From Streptomyces sp. TLI_105 (GTDB taxonomy: Bacteria; Actinomycetota; Actinomycetes; Streptomycetales; Streptomycetaceae), in the NCBI RefSeq assembly GCF_900105415.1, contig NZ_FNSM01000001.1, positions 6,101,501-6,165,500 of the forward strand: DNA of 64,000 nt, given 5' to 3'. Below are positions 8,620 through 20,742 of the stretch, one piece after another (the stretch's first letter is position 1; every line of letters starts with the position of its first letter). The notes under the pieces were generated by a model that was given only the letters and a program-made list of their open reading frames with translations, was not told the DNA's origin and did no database searches. The translations under genes and the position numbers were made by a program.

Positions 8620-10201
8620 GTCGGAATTGTCCACCTGGGGTGGCCGGTTCCGTGGCTCCGAGCAACCCGGCGAGTTCCACCAGGTCCGTACCCGCGAGCC
8701 GGGGCAGCGCGCAGCCCGCGAGCGTCCTGCACGCCTCGCGCCAGCTCACCGGGACCGAACGGCCGCCGCCCAGCGCGCCGGTGAGCGCGCCCGCGAGCGC
8801 CGGGGCCGAGTCGGCGACCCGGGAGAGGCAGGCGGCGGCCGGTACCGCCGCCGTCATCTCGCCCCGGGCGGCGGTGGCGAGGGCCAGGGCGACCGGGACG
8901 GTCTCGGCGGCGGCGATGCCGTAGCTGTAGACGTGGTCCACGATCTGGTGCTCCAGGAGCGGGACGAGCTCGAAGGCCGAATCGGCGGCCTGGGCCAGCT
9001 TCACGGCGTGACGGGCGTTGCGGCCGATCTCGGTGGCGGGAGGGAGTTCGGCGAGCGCCGCCGCGACGGCCTCGTCGACCGCCGCCCCGCCGAGGGCCGC
9101 GGCGACGGCCGCCGCCGTCGCCCGGGCGCCGTGGACGCCGTCGCCGTCCTGCGTGTACCGGGCGTCGAACTCGGCGAGTTCGGCGGCGGCGTGGGGATCG
9201 CCCGGGTGGACCAGGGCCAGGACGGCGGCCCGGACGCAGGCCGCGTCGTCGAAGTAGTGCGGGTTGTCGTGGCCCGTGGCGGGCGGGCGCAGGCCGGTGG
9301 CGAGGTTGCCGAGGCCCGCGCGCACCGAGATCCGGGCGCGGAGGGGGAGCACGGCCGACTCGACCTCGGGGGCGCGGTCGGCCGCGGCGGCGACCTGTCC
9401 GGCGAGGGCGTTCCAGGCGAGGTCGACGGCGGCGCGGAGCCGGCGGTCCTGGGGGAGGCCGGCGAAGACCGGGCCGGAGGCGGCGAGGACGGCCTCGGCG
9501 GTGAAGACCGCCCACTCGGCGTCGTCGGAGGGGCCGAGACGGAGGGGTTCGGGGGGCTGGTTGAGGGCGATGGGGACGGGGAGGGTGGTCGTGGCGTTCT
9601 GCTCGGCGAAGGTGTCGAGTTCGCGGGTGAGGCGGCGGGTCCATTCGGGCATGCGGGCGGCGCGGTGCCTCGCGGCGGGCCAGCCGGCGGCGTCGCCTGC
9701 GGCGATGCCGAGGAGCAGGCCCTCGACCGCGTCGCGGCCGGGGCGGGGCTCGCTCTGCGCGCCCGGCACCGGGGCCTCGTGGGCGCCGCCACCCCAGGAG
9801 CCGGTGCCGCGCACCGGGGCGGTGCCGTGGTCGGGGGCGGGGGCCTGGAGCGTACCGACCGCCGAGGTGCCGCCCGGCACCGGTGCAGGGTCCCGCAGGG
9901 CATCGGCCGCCGGGACGGTGCCCGGCATCGGGGGCTGTGCCCACCCTCCCCCAAGCTCTCGGCTTCGCTCGAGCAGGGGGGACCCCCCTCGCCCTGCGGG
10001 ACGATCGCCCACAGCGGGGGTGGCAGTCGGAGCGCCCACAGCTGGTGTGGCGCCCGCAGTGCCCACAGCCGGTGCGGCACCCGCAGTGCCCACAGCCGGT
10101 GCGGCACCCGTAGCGCCCACAGCCGGTGCGGCACCCGTAGCGTCCGCAGCTGGTGCGGCGCCCGTAGTCGTCGGGGCCGGCGTCGTCGGGTCCGGGTTCA
10201 T
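8600..10201 (-). CDS. ADP-ribosylglycohydrolase family protein, paralogue 2, with repeat-rich N-terminus and degraded motif
   Basis: A 533-residue protein. The first 150 or so residues are low complexity, made of five 9-residue repeats of the ATGAAPAVG type and a segment encoded by the dispersed repeat at 9937-10024. The remainder is an ARH domain beginning VEGLLLGIAAGDAAGWPAA. The N-terminal ligands appear as PSDDAEWAVF. The C-terminal motif reads LSRVADSAPALAGALTG, where active paralogues have GRDADTxxA, so one metal-binding Asp is replaced by Val. This suggests weak, altered or absent catalysis, perhaps a binding or regulatory role. Its ATG overlaps the stop of paralogue 1 (TGATG). Confidence 0.85.
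   Translation of the reverse strand: MNPDPTTPAPTTTGAAPAADATGAAPAVGATGAAPAVGTAGAAPAVGTAGATPAVGAPTATPAVGDRPAGRGGSPLLERSRELGGGWAQPPMPGTVPAADALRDPAPVPGGTSAVGTLQAPAPDHGTAPVRGTGSWGGGAHEAPVPGAQSEPRPGRDAVEGLLLGIAAGDAAGWPAARHRAARMPEWTRRLTRELDTFAEQNATTTLPVPIALNQPPEPLRLGPSDDAEWAVFTAEAVLAASGPVFAGLPQDRRLRAAVDLAWNALAGQVAAAADRAPEVESAVLPLRARISVRAGLGNLATGLRPPATGHDNPHYFDDAACVRAAVLALVHPGDPHAAAELAEFDARYTQDGDGVHGARATAAAVAAALGGAAVDEAVAAALAELPPATEIGRNARHAVKLAQAADSAFELVPLLEHQIVDHVYSYGIAAAETVPVALALATAARGEMTAAVPAAACLSRVADSAPALAGALTGALGGGRSVPVSWREACRTLAGCALPRLAGTDLVELAGLLGATEPATPGGQFRHDTHTG
9937..10024 (+). repeat. Dispersed repeat copy B, inside ADPRH paralogue 2
   Basis: Starts GTGCCCACCCTCCCCCAAGC on the plus strand and ends near GGGGGTGG, an imperfect inverse of its beginning. 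It is about 92% identical over 77 bp to copy A1 at 6953-7029. Because the host gene is on the minus strand, the element is read here on the opposite strand to copy A1 and contributes the segment with GRGGSPLLERSRELGGGWA. Confidence 0.85.
10034..10168. repeat. 27-bp minisatellite, five tandem copies, in ADPRH paralogue 2
   Basis: Units begin at 10034, 10061, 10088, 10115 and 10142, each built on GCCCACAGCCGGTGCGG followed by CACCCGYAGY. The period is a multiple of three, so the repeat encodes a 9-residue peptide repeat (ATGAAPAVG-like) near the N-terminus of the minus-strand protein. Copy number can vary without breaking the frame. Confidence 0.9.
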
Positions 10202-11196
10202 CAGGTCTCGTCCTCCGGGGTGAGGAGGTCCGCGACGTCCAGGACGTGGTAGCCGCGCATGGAGGGGAGACAGCTGCCGCTGACCGGGGCGATGGCCGCG
10301 GCCCAGTCGGGCGGGATCGCGCCCGTGCCGCCCGCCGCGCCGGCCAGCGCGCCCGCCACCGCCGCCGTCGTGTCGGCGTCGCGGCCCATGTTGACGGCGG
10401 TGAGGACGGCCGTGCGGAAGTCGCCCCGGGCCGCCGCGAACGCGCCGAACGCCAGGCCCACCGCCTCCGGGGCCAGGTCCGTCCAGGGGTAGCCGCCGAT
10501 GACGACGGCCGAGCGGACCTGGCGTTCGCGGGTGAGCGGGTCCGGTTGGACGCGCTGTGCCGCGACGACCGCGCGGCGCAGCGAGCGGGCCGTCCAGGAG
10601 TCCATCGGGACGACCGACAGGGCCGCCGCGATCACCGACGTGACGGTGGCTCCCGTCATCGCCGCCGCCACACCCGCCGCCACCGCCTGGCCGCCGTAGA
10701 TGCCCTCACCGTCGTGGCTGACGCTGCCGTCGATCGCGACCAGCCGGGCCGCCTCCGCCGGGCGGCCCGCCGCGAACACCCCGAAGGGCGCCGCGCGCAT
10801 CGCGAGGCCGTCGCTCCACGCGTGGCGGTGCTGGGCGGAGATGGGGGCCGCCAGGCCCCGGCGGAGGTTCTCCAGGGTGCCGCGCTCGGAGAAGCCCGCG
10901 CCGCGGAAGGGGCCTTCGTCGAGGTCGGCGATCCAGTGGTGCCAGGCCCGTTCGACGTGGTGGACGGTGAGGGCGGAGCCGTGCCGGGCGAGGAGCAGGC
11001 CGGAGAAGATGGCGTACTCCGTGTCGTCGGTGCCCGCCGGGCTGTCCGTCACGAAGCCTTCGATGCGGCCCCAGCGGCGGCGGATCTCGGAGGGCCGCAT
11101 GTTCTCCGCGGGCGCGCCGAGCGCGTCGCCGACGGCGAGGCCGAGGAGTGCTCCTCTCGCCCGTTCACGCGTGTCGCAGGCCGTGCTGGTCACCAT
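10201..11196 (-). CDS. ADP-ribosylglycohydrolase family protein, paralogue 1 (first gene of operon)
   Basis: A 331-residue ARH/DraG family hydrolase with canonical motifs: ALLGLAVGDALGAPAE, the metal ligands in AGTDDTEYAIFSG, and GRDADTTAAVAGALAGA near the C-terminus. It should bind two metal ions and hydrolyse an N- or O-linked ribosyl bond. The ATG at 11196 is preferred over the in-frame GTG at 11229 because GAGGAAGGGG lies six bases upstream. It heads a co-directional operon of seven genes with overlapping junctions, divergent from the VIT-type transporter gene. Confidence 0.9.
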   Translation of the reverse strand: MVTSTACDTRERARGALLGLAVGDALGAPAENMRPSEIRRRWGRIEGFVTDSPAGTDDTEYAIFSGLLLARHGSALTVHHVERAWHHWIADLDEGPFRGAGFSERGTLENLRRGLAAPISAQHRHAWSDGLAMRAAPFGVFAAGRPAEAARLVAIDGSVSHDGEGIYGGQAVAAGVAAAMTGATVTSVIAAALSVVPMDSWTARSLRRAVVAAQRVQPDPLTRERQVRSAVVIGGYPWTDLAPEAVGLAFGAFAAARGDFRTAVLTAVNMGRDADTTAAVAGALAGAAGGTGAIPPDWAAAIAPVSGSCLPSMRGYHVLDVADLLTPEDET

Positions 11197-11216
11197 CTCG
11201 CGCCCCTTCCTCGACG

Positions 11217-11238
11217 GGGGCGCCGACACCGGCGCCCC
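11217..11238 (-). promoter_or_regulatory. Leader hairpin in front of the ADPRH operon
   Basis: Arms GGGGCGCCG (11217-11225) and CGGCGCCCC (11230-11238) with a 4-nt loop lie 21-42 bases upstream of the first operon gene on the minus strand, just before its ribosome binding site. It could affect translation initiation or transcript stability; no ligand-binding fold is recognised. Confidence 0.35.
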
Positions 11239-11448
11239 GATGCCTGGATCTGTGCCACCACGGGCCGCGAACTCGCCGAAGAAACGTCTCTGTCACCCGG
11301 CTGACATCCCGCCAGGTTGGGTTGCCCTCACTGAGGCGGGCCTTAGTAAGTACGGCCTGCCTTGCTGGCGCGCCCCTTACAGCGGGCGTATTTTCGACGT
11401 GTTGGGGGCGGCGGGTGCATCCCGGCCCGCCGGAACGAGGGGAGAGCC

Positions 11449-12177
11449 ATGTCCATCATCGAAGCTCAGGCGCCACTGCACGAGGCCCACCGCGACAACC
11501 ACACGCACCGCGACGTGAACGGCGGCTGGCTGCGCCCGGCGGTGTTCGGCGCGATGGACGGACTCGTCTCCAACCTCGCCCTGATGACCGGTGTCGCCGG
11601 CGGCGCGGTCTCCTCGGGGACCGTCGTCATCACCGGCCTCGCGGGCCTCGCGGCCGGCGCCTTCTCCATGGCGGCCGGCGAGTACACCTCCGTCGCCTCG
11701 CAGCGCGAGCTCGTCCAGGCGGAACTGGACGTCGAGCGCCGACAGTTGCGCAAGCACCCGGTCGACGAGATGGAGGAGCTCGCCGCGCTCTACGTCTCCC
11801 GCGGCGTCGAGCCCGCGCTCGCCCGCGAGGTCGCGATGCAGCTGTCGAAGGACCCCGAGCAGGCGCTGGAGATCCACGCCCGCGAGGAGCTCGGCATCGA
11901 CCCGGACGACCTGCCGTCGCCGATGGTCGCCGCCGTCTCGTCCTTCGGCTCCTTCGCGCTCGGCGCGCTCCTCCCCGTCCTGCCGTATCTGCTCGGGGCG
12001 ACCGTGCTCTGGCCGGCCGTGCTGCTCGCGCTCCTCGGGCTCTTCGCCTGCGGCGCCCTGGTGGCCCGGGTGACCGCCCGCGGCTGGCTCTTCAGCGGTA
12101 TGCGTCAGCTCGTCCTGGGCGGGGCCGCCGCGGCCGTCACGTACGGGCTCGGCATGCTCTTCGGGGCCGCGTTGTAG
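11449..12177 (+). CDS. VIT1/CCC1-type Fe(II)/Mn(II) transporter family membrane protein
   Basis: A 242-residue membrane protein of the vacuolar iron transporter family, which moves Fe(II) or Mn(II) by proton antiport. It shows the family start RPAVFGAMDGLVSNLALMTG, a second segment ending in FSMAAGEYTSVASQRE, a Glu-rich cytoplasmic helical region (about residues 85-150), and three C-terminal membrane segments. The ATG at 11449 has GAGGGGAGA just upstream; an in-frame start at 11362 is unlikely. It is monocistronic, divergent from the ADPRH operon and closed by a strong terminator. No convincing iron box is visible upstream. Confidence 0.9.
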   Translation: MSIIEAQAPLHEAHRDNHTHRDVNGGWLRPAVFGAMDGLVSNLALMTGVAGGAVSSGTVVITGLAGLAAGAFSMAAGEYTSVASQRELVQAELDVERRQLRKHPVDEMEELAALYVSRGVEPALAREVAMQLSKDPEQALEIHAREELGIDPDDLPSPMVAAVSSFGSFALGALLPVLPYLLGATVLWPAVLLALLGLFACGALVARVTARGWLFSGMRQLVLGGAAAAVTYGLGMLFGAAL

Positions 12178-12236
12178 CCCCGCGGGAGGTGAGGGCGAAT
12201 CCGTGCCCGGCGGGTGCGGATTTCGTATCCCGGAAG

Positions 12237-12275
12237 AAGACCGAGAGGCCCCTCAAAGGGGCCTCTCGGTCTTTT
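12237..12275 (+). terminator. Strong rho-independent terminator after the VIT-type gene
   Basis: A 17-bp perfect stem (arms 12237-12253 and 12257-12273) with a CAA loop is followed by TT, giving the run CTTTTC. It is one of the few terminators in the window with a recognisable U-tract. Confidence 0.9.
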
Positions 12276-12618
12276 CGTGACACCCTTTCGGTACATAGGC
12301 CCTGAAACGGCTGTGACGTATATCCCTGGTCCGATCCGCCGACGCGATGAGACACTATGCAGGACGCCACATATGTAGCCGGTTACTCGGCGGTTTCGAA
12401 CCCGTGACCAACGGGAAAGAGGCCTGAGCGTCATCGGGCAACGAAGCCCACTCAGCGACGGGTCGCCGGGGTCCCGAAGAACCTCCGGACCTCCGATCCG
12501 TCCCCCGCGGGGCAGTCCCTGTCGCCGCACCCCACAGGTGAACCCACACCATCGCTGCGTATCGGTGATGTCCGCATGTTGGAATGAGCTATCCACTTCG
12601 CGAGAAGCCAGCCATCAT

Positions 12619-12634
12619 GTAACCTGCACGAAAT
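12619..12634 (+). promoter_or_regulatory. Candidate GlnR-type half-site pair upstream of gltB
   Basis: GTAAC-N6-GAAAT matches the actinomycete GlnR pattern GTnAC-N6-GAAAC with one mismatch, 64 bases before the gltB start. Only one a/b pair is seen, whereas strong sites usually have two. Glutamate synthase is a plausible nitrogen-regulated target. Confidence 0.35.
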
Positions 12635-12697
12635 TTCGCGGAGGGCCAACGTCGTCCCTCGGCAGCTCCATATGCCACGACGACGACGGGAGAGCCG

Positions 12698-17249
<4,552 letters not shown>

Positions 17250-17257
<8 letters not shown>

Positions 17258-18710
17258 CCCCAAGGGCTTCCTGACCACCGGGCGCGAAGTCGCCCAGACC
17301 CGACCGGTGGGCGAGCGCGTCAGGGACTGGAACGAGGTCTACGTCCCCGGCTCCCTGCTGCCGATCATCAGCAAGCAGGCCGGCCGCTGCATGGACTGCG
17401 GCATCCCGTTCTGCCACAACGGCTGCCCCCTCGGGAACCTGATCCCCGAGTGGAACGACTACGCCTACCGCGAGGACTGGTCGGCGGCGCAGGAGCGCCT
17501 GCACGCCACCAACAACTTCCCGGAGTTCACCGGCCGCCTGTGCCCGGCTCCCTGCGAGTCCGCGTGCGTGCTCGGCATCAACCAGCCGGCCGTCACCATC
17601 AAGAACGTCGAAGTCTCCATCATCGACAAGGCCTGGGACGCGAACGACGTCAAGCCGCAGGTGCCCGAGCGCCTCTCCGGCAAGACCGCCGCCGTCATCG
17701 GCTCGGGCCCGGCGGGCCTCGCCGCGGCCCAGCAGCTGACCCGGGCCGGCCACACCGTGGTCGTGTACGAGCGTGCCGACCGCATCGGCGGCCTGCTGCG
17801 CTACGGCATCCCCGAGTTCAAGATGGAGAAGCGGCACATCAACCGCCGCATCGAGCAGATGCGCGCGGAGGGCACCAAGTTCCGCACCGGCATCGAGATC
17901 GGCCGCGACCTGACGGCGACGGACCTGCGCAAGCGGTTCGACGCCGTGGTCGTCGCCGCCGGTGCCACCACCGCCCGTGACCTGCCCGTCCCGGGCCGGG
18001 AGCTGAACGGCATCCACCAGGCGATGGAGTACCTGCCGCTCGCCAACAAGGTCGTCGAGGGCGACTTCGTGGCCCCGCCGATCACCGCCGAGGGCAAGCA
18101 CGTCGTCGTCATCGGCGGCGGCGACACCGGTGCGGACTGCGTCGGTACGGCGCACCGCCAGGGCGCGGCCTCGGTCACGCAGCTGGAGATCATGCCGAAG
18201 CCGGGCGGGGAGCGCAGCGCCGGCCAGCCCTGGCCGACCTTCCCCATGCTCTACAAGGTGACCTCGGCGCACGAGGAGGGCGGCGAGCGGGTCTACTCCG
18301 TCTCCACCACCCACTTCGAGGGCGACGAGGACGGCAACGTCCAGTTCCTCCACCTCGTCGAGGTCGAGTTCGTCGACGGCAAGCTGACCCAGAAGCCGGG
18401 CACGGAGCGGAAGATCCCCGCCCAGCTGGTCACGCTCGCGATGGGCTTCACCGGCACGGACGTGGAGAACGGCCTGGTCGCGCAGTTCGGCCTGGAGCTG
18501 GACGAGCGGGGCAACGTCGCCCGTGACGCGGACTTCGCCACCAACGTCGACGGCGTGTTCGTCGCCGGTGACGCCGGCCGCGGCCAGTCCCTCATCGTCT
18601 GGGCCATCGCCGAGGGCCGCTCCGCCGCCCGTGGCGTGGACCGCTACCTGACCGGCGCCAGCTCCCTGCCGGCCCCGATCCGCCCGACGGACCGTGCCCT
18701 GATGGTCTGA
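17250..18710 (+). CDS. gltD: Glutamate synthase (NADPH) small subunit
   Basis: Passes electrons from NADPH through FAD and Fe-S clusters to GltB. The 486-residue protein carries N-terminal cluster cysteines C47, C50, C55 and C59 ([15 protein letters not shown]), a second group in [11 protein letters not shown], the FAD fold [16 protein letters not shown], and the NADPH fold [14 protein letters not shown]. The C-terminal [17 protein letters not shown] closes the FAD site. Its start lies inside the end of gltB (8-base overlap), so the subunits are co-translated. A large hairpin follows. Confidence 0.97.
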
Positions 18711-18758
18711 TCCACGGATCACCCCCGAACGTCCCGTACAACGACGTGCGGAACTGAG

Positions 18759-18806
18759 CGCAGCACCCCCTGAATGTCCCCGACCGGACGACTTGGGGGT
18801 GCTGCG
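18759..18806 (+). terminator. Hairpin terminator after gltBD
   Basis: A 12-bp stem with arms CGCAGCACCCCC (18759-18770) and GGGGGTGCTGCG (18795-18806) around a 24-nt loop, about 50 bases after the gltD stop. The rest of 18711-18932 shows no gene. Confidence 0.6.
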
Positions 18807-18932
18807 GCGCGTGTGGCGCGGGCGCGCGAAGGTCCGTCGGGGAAGACGCCGGTGGACGTCGGTGCGCGTGGGGTTGCGGCGGGTTCGGAGAGTCCCGGCG
18901 GTGGGCGCTGCCACGCGTTCGGCGGTGCGGTT

Positions 18933-20071
18933 TCAGACGGAGTTCGTGGTGGACGCCCGCGGCGCGCGGAAACGCGGGATCACGTGCTCGCCCCACTGCC
19001 GGATCGTCTCCAGGCAGACGTCCTGCGGCACCGTGCCCATCTGGATCAGGCACATCACCTCGTCGACGCCGATCTCCCGCAGCCGTTCGACGTAGGCGAT
19101 CGCGGTGGCCGCGTCCCCGTAGGCGTGGTCGGTGTTGTACGTGCCCGTGTCGACCGGCCGGGCGGGGACGTCCGCCTCGTGGAGCCGGGCGATCAGCTGC
19201 CGCCGCTTCTCGTCGAGTGCCCCGGTGTGGTTCTCGTCCTCCGTGTAGCCCGTGGGTGCGGGGGCCCCGCCGTACCAGTGCGCGATCGACTCGGCGAAGA
19301 ACCGCTGGCCCCGGGTGCCGAGCCGGAGCGCGCGGGCGGCGTCGTCGAGGACGATCGTCGGGCAGAGGGCGGAGAAGTGGTCGTTGACCTCGGTGGAGAC
19401 GAACCGGGATCCGTCCCGCGCGCCGATGGCCTCGTCGTACACCGCGCGCATCGCCCGGACATCGTCGGCGCCGGCGAAGCCCATCACCAGGGCGCCGATG
19501 CCGAGTTCGGCGGCCTGTCGGAGCGACTCGTGCTGGGAGCAGGCCATGAAGAGCGGCGGGTGGGGCGTCTGCACGGGGCGGGGCAGGACCGCGCCGGGGC
19601 CGATGTCGAGGGTGCCGTGCCACTCCAGCTCCGGCTCCCGCCAGGCCGCGGCGAAGATCCGCAGGGCCTCCTCGGTCTGCGGGCGGGTGTCCTCCGGGCG
19701 CACCCCGAACATCCGGGTCTCCTGGCGGGTCGCGCCCCGGCCGGCGCCCACGTCGACCCGGCCGCCGGAGAGCACGTCGAGCATGGCGGCGCGTTCGGCG
19801 ACCCGGACCGGGTGCTGGTAGCCGAAGGCATGGTGACCACGCCGTGGCCGACGCGGATGGTCCGGGTGTGGGCGGCGACCCAGGTCAGAAAGATCTCGGA
19901 CGCGGTCATGTGGGCGTACTGGGTGAGGGAGTGGTGCTCGACCGCCCAGATCCGGTCGAAGCCCATCTCCTCGGCGAGGACGGCCTGTTCGACGCAGTCG
20001 TGGAGAACCTGGCGTTCGCGGTCGGGGGTCGGGTCGACGAGCTGTGCTTCGAAGATCATGGAGAACTTCAC
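18933..20071 (-). pseudogene. Luciferase-like (LLM) flavin monooxygenase, interrupted by a one-base frameshift
   Basis: A bacterial luciferase-type, FMN-dependent oxidoreductase gene split between two frames. The N-terminal part starts at a GTG at 20071 (with GGAGGAG upstream), giving MKFSMIFEAQLVDPTPDRER through RVGHGVVTMP. After that the family continuation FGYQHPVRVAERAAMLDVL appears only in another frame, and runs to the TGA at 18933. One base is missing between 19826 and 19829 (minus strand ATGCC|TTCGG). With it restored, the protein would be about 380 residues and complete, including SGGRVDVGAGRGATRQE. This is either a recent inactivation or a sequencing error. It is divergent from a PadR gene. 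Confidence 0.8.
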
Positions 20072-20092
20072 GGGAGCTCCTCCCCAGGCGTA

Positions 20093-20124
20093 TATGCCTA
20101 ATCGAAATACTTCTAGCAGGCATA
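20093..20124. promoter_or_regulatory. Inverted repeat in the LLM/PadR divergent promoter region
   Basis: TATGCCT (20093-20099) and AGGCATA (20118-20124) form a perfect 7-bp dyad with an 18-base spacer, in the short AT-richer gap between the divergent genes. It is a plausible operator for the neighbouring PadR-type regulator. Confidence 0.45.
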
Positions 20125-20157
20125 GAGGGAGGGCGGAAGGGCCGTAGACTGCCGTCC

Positions 20158-20742
20158 GTGGTGGACCAAGAGACCGTGCCAGAGCTTCCCGCGACCAGCT
20201 GGGCCGTGCTCGGACTGCTGTCCCACGGACGGGAGTTGTCCGGCTACGACGTCAAGAAGTGGGCCGACCGGTCCCTCGGCCTCTTCTACTGGAGCCCGTC
20301 CTTCAGCCAGGTCTACAGCGAGCTCAAGCGCCTGGAGAACAGCGGTTACGCCACCTCGCGGCTCGTCGCCCCCGAGGCCGGCACGCGCGACAAACGCGTC
20401 TACCGGATCACCGACGAGGGCCTCGCCGCCGTCCGCACCTGGGCCCGCACCGCCCCCCTCGACCCGCCCGTCCTGAAGCACGGGCCGATGCTGCGGCTCT
20501 GGCTCGGACACCTCCTCGAACCCGAGCGGATGCGGGAGATCCTGGCCGCGCACCGGGAGCACGCCGAGCGCATGCGGCGGCGCGCCGAGGCGGACGTGGC
20601 GGACGCGGGGGCGGACGAGGCGTGGGCGTACCCCCGGCTGACCCTCGCGTGGGCCGAGCGGTACTACACGGCCGAGCGCGACCTGGCCGACGCCATGCTC
20701 GCGGACATCGAGGAGTTGGAGGGGGAACGGCCATGGCACTGA
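20158..20742 (+). CDS. PadR family transcriptional regulator
   Basis: A 194-residue regulator with an N-terminal winged helix (TSWAVLGLLSHGRELSGYDVKKW and FSQVYSELKRLENSGY, then the wing KRVYRITDEG) and a C-terminal helical dimerisation domain containing basic/acidic heptads (about residues 120-190). PadR proteins usually repress a divergent or adjacent gene and respond to small aromatic or drug-like ligands. Here the divergent neighbour is the frameshifted LLM monooxygenase. GTG codons at 20158 and 20161 are both possible starts, with no clear ribosome binding site. It overlaps the following VWA gene by ten bases. Confidence 0.88.
   Translation: MVDQETVPELPATSWAVLGLLSHGRELSGYDVKKWADRSLGLFYWSPSFSQVYSELKRLENSGYATSRLVAPEAGTRDKRVYRITDEGLAAVRTWARTAPLDPPVLKHGPMLRLWLGHLLEPERMREILAAHREHAERMRRRAEADVADAGADEAWAYPRLTLAWAERYYTAERDLADAMLADIEELEGERPWH

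Larger units (their letters stand above)
12178..12697 (+). other. Gene-free stretch between the transporter and gltB
   Basis: This 520-base gap holds the transporter terminator at its left end and a GlnR-like half-site pair near gltB. The middle is less GC-rich than the flanks, and I see no convincing open frame, tRNA or known riboswitch. The long leader distance leaves room for a regulated gltB promoter. Confidence 0.6.

Noticed and set aside
11330..11448. Possible iron box or metal riboswitch upstream of the VIT-type gene (TTAGTAAG near 11343).
   Set aside because: No 19-bp dyad resembling the actinomycete iron box and no recognisable riboswitch fold could be assembled.
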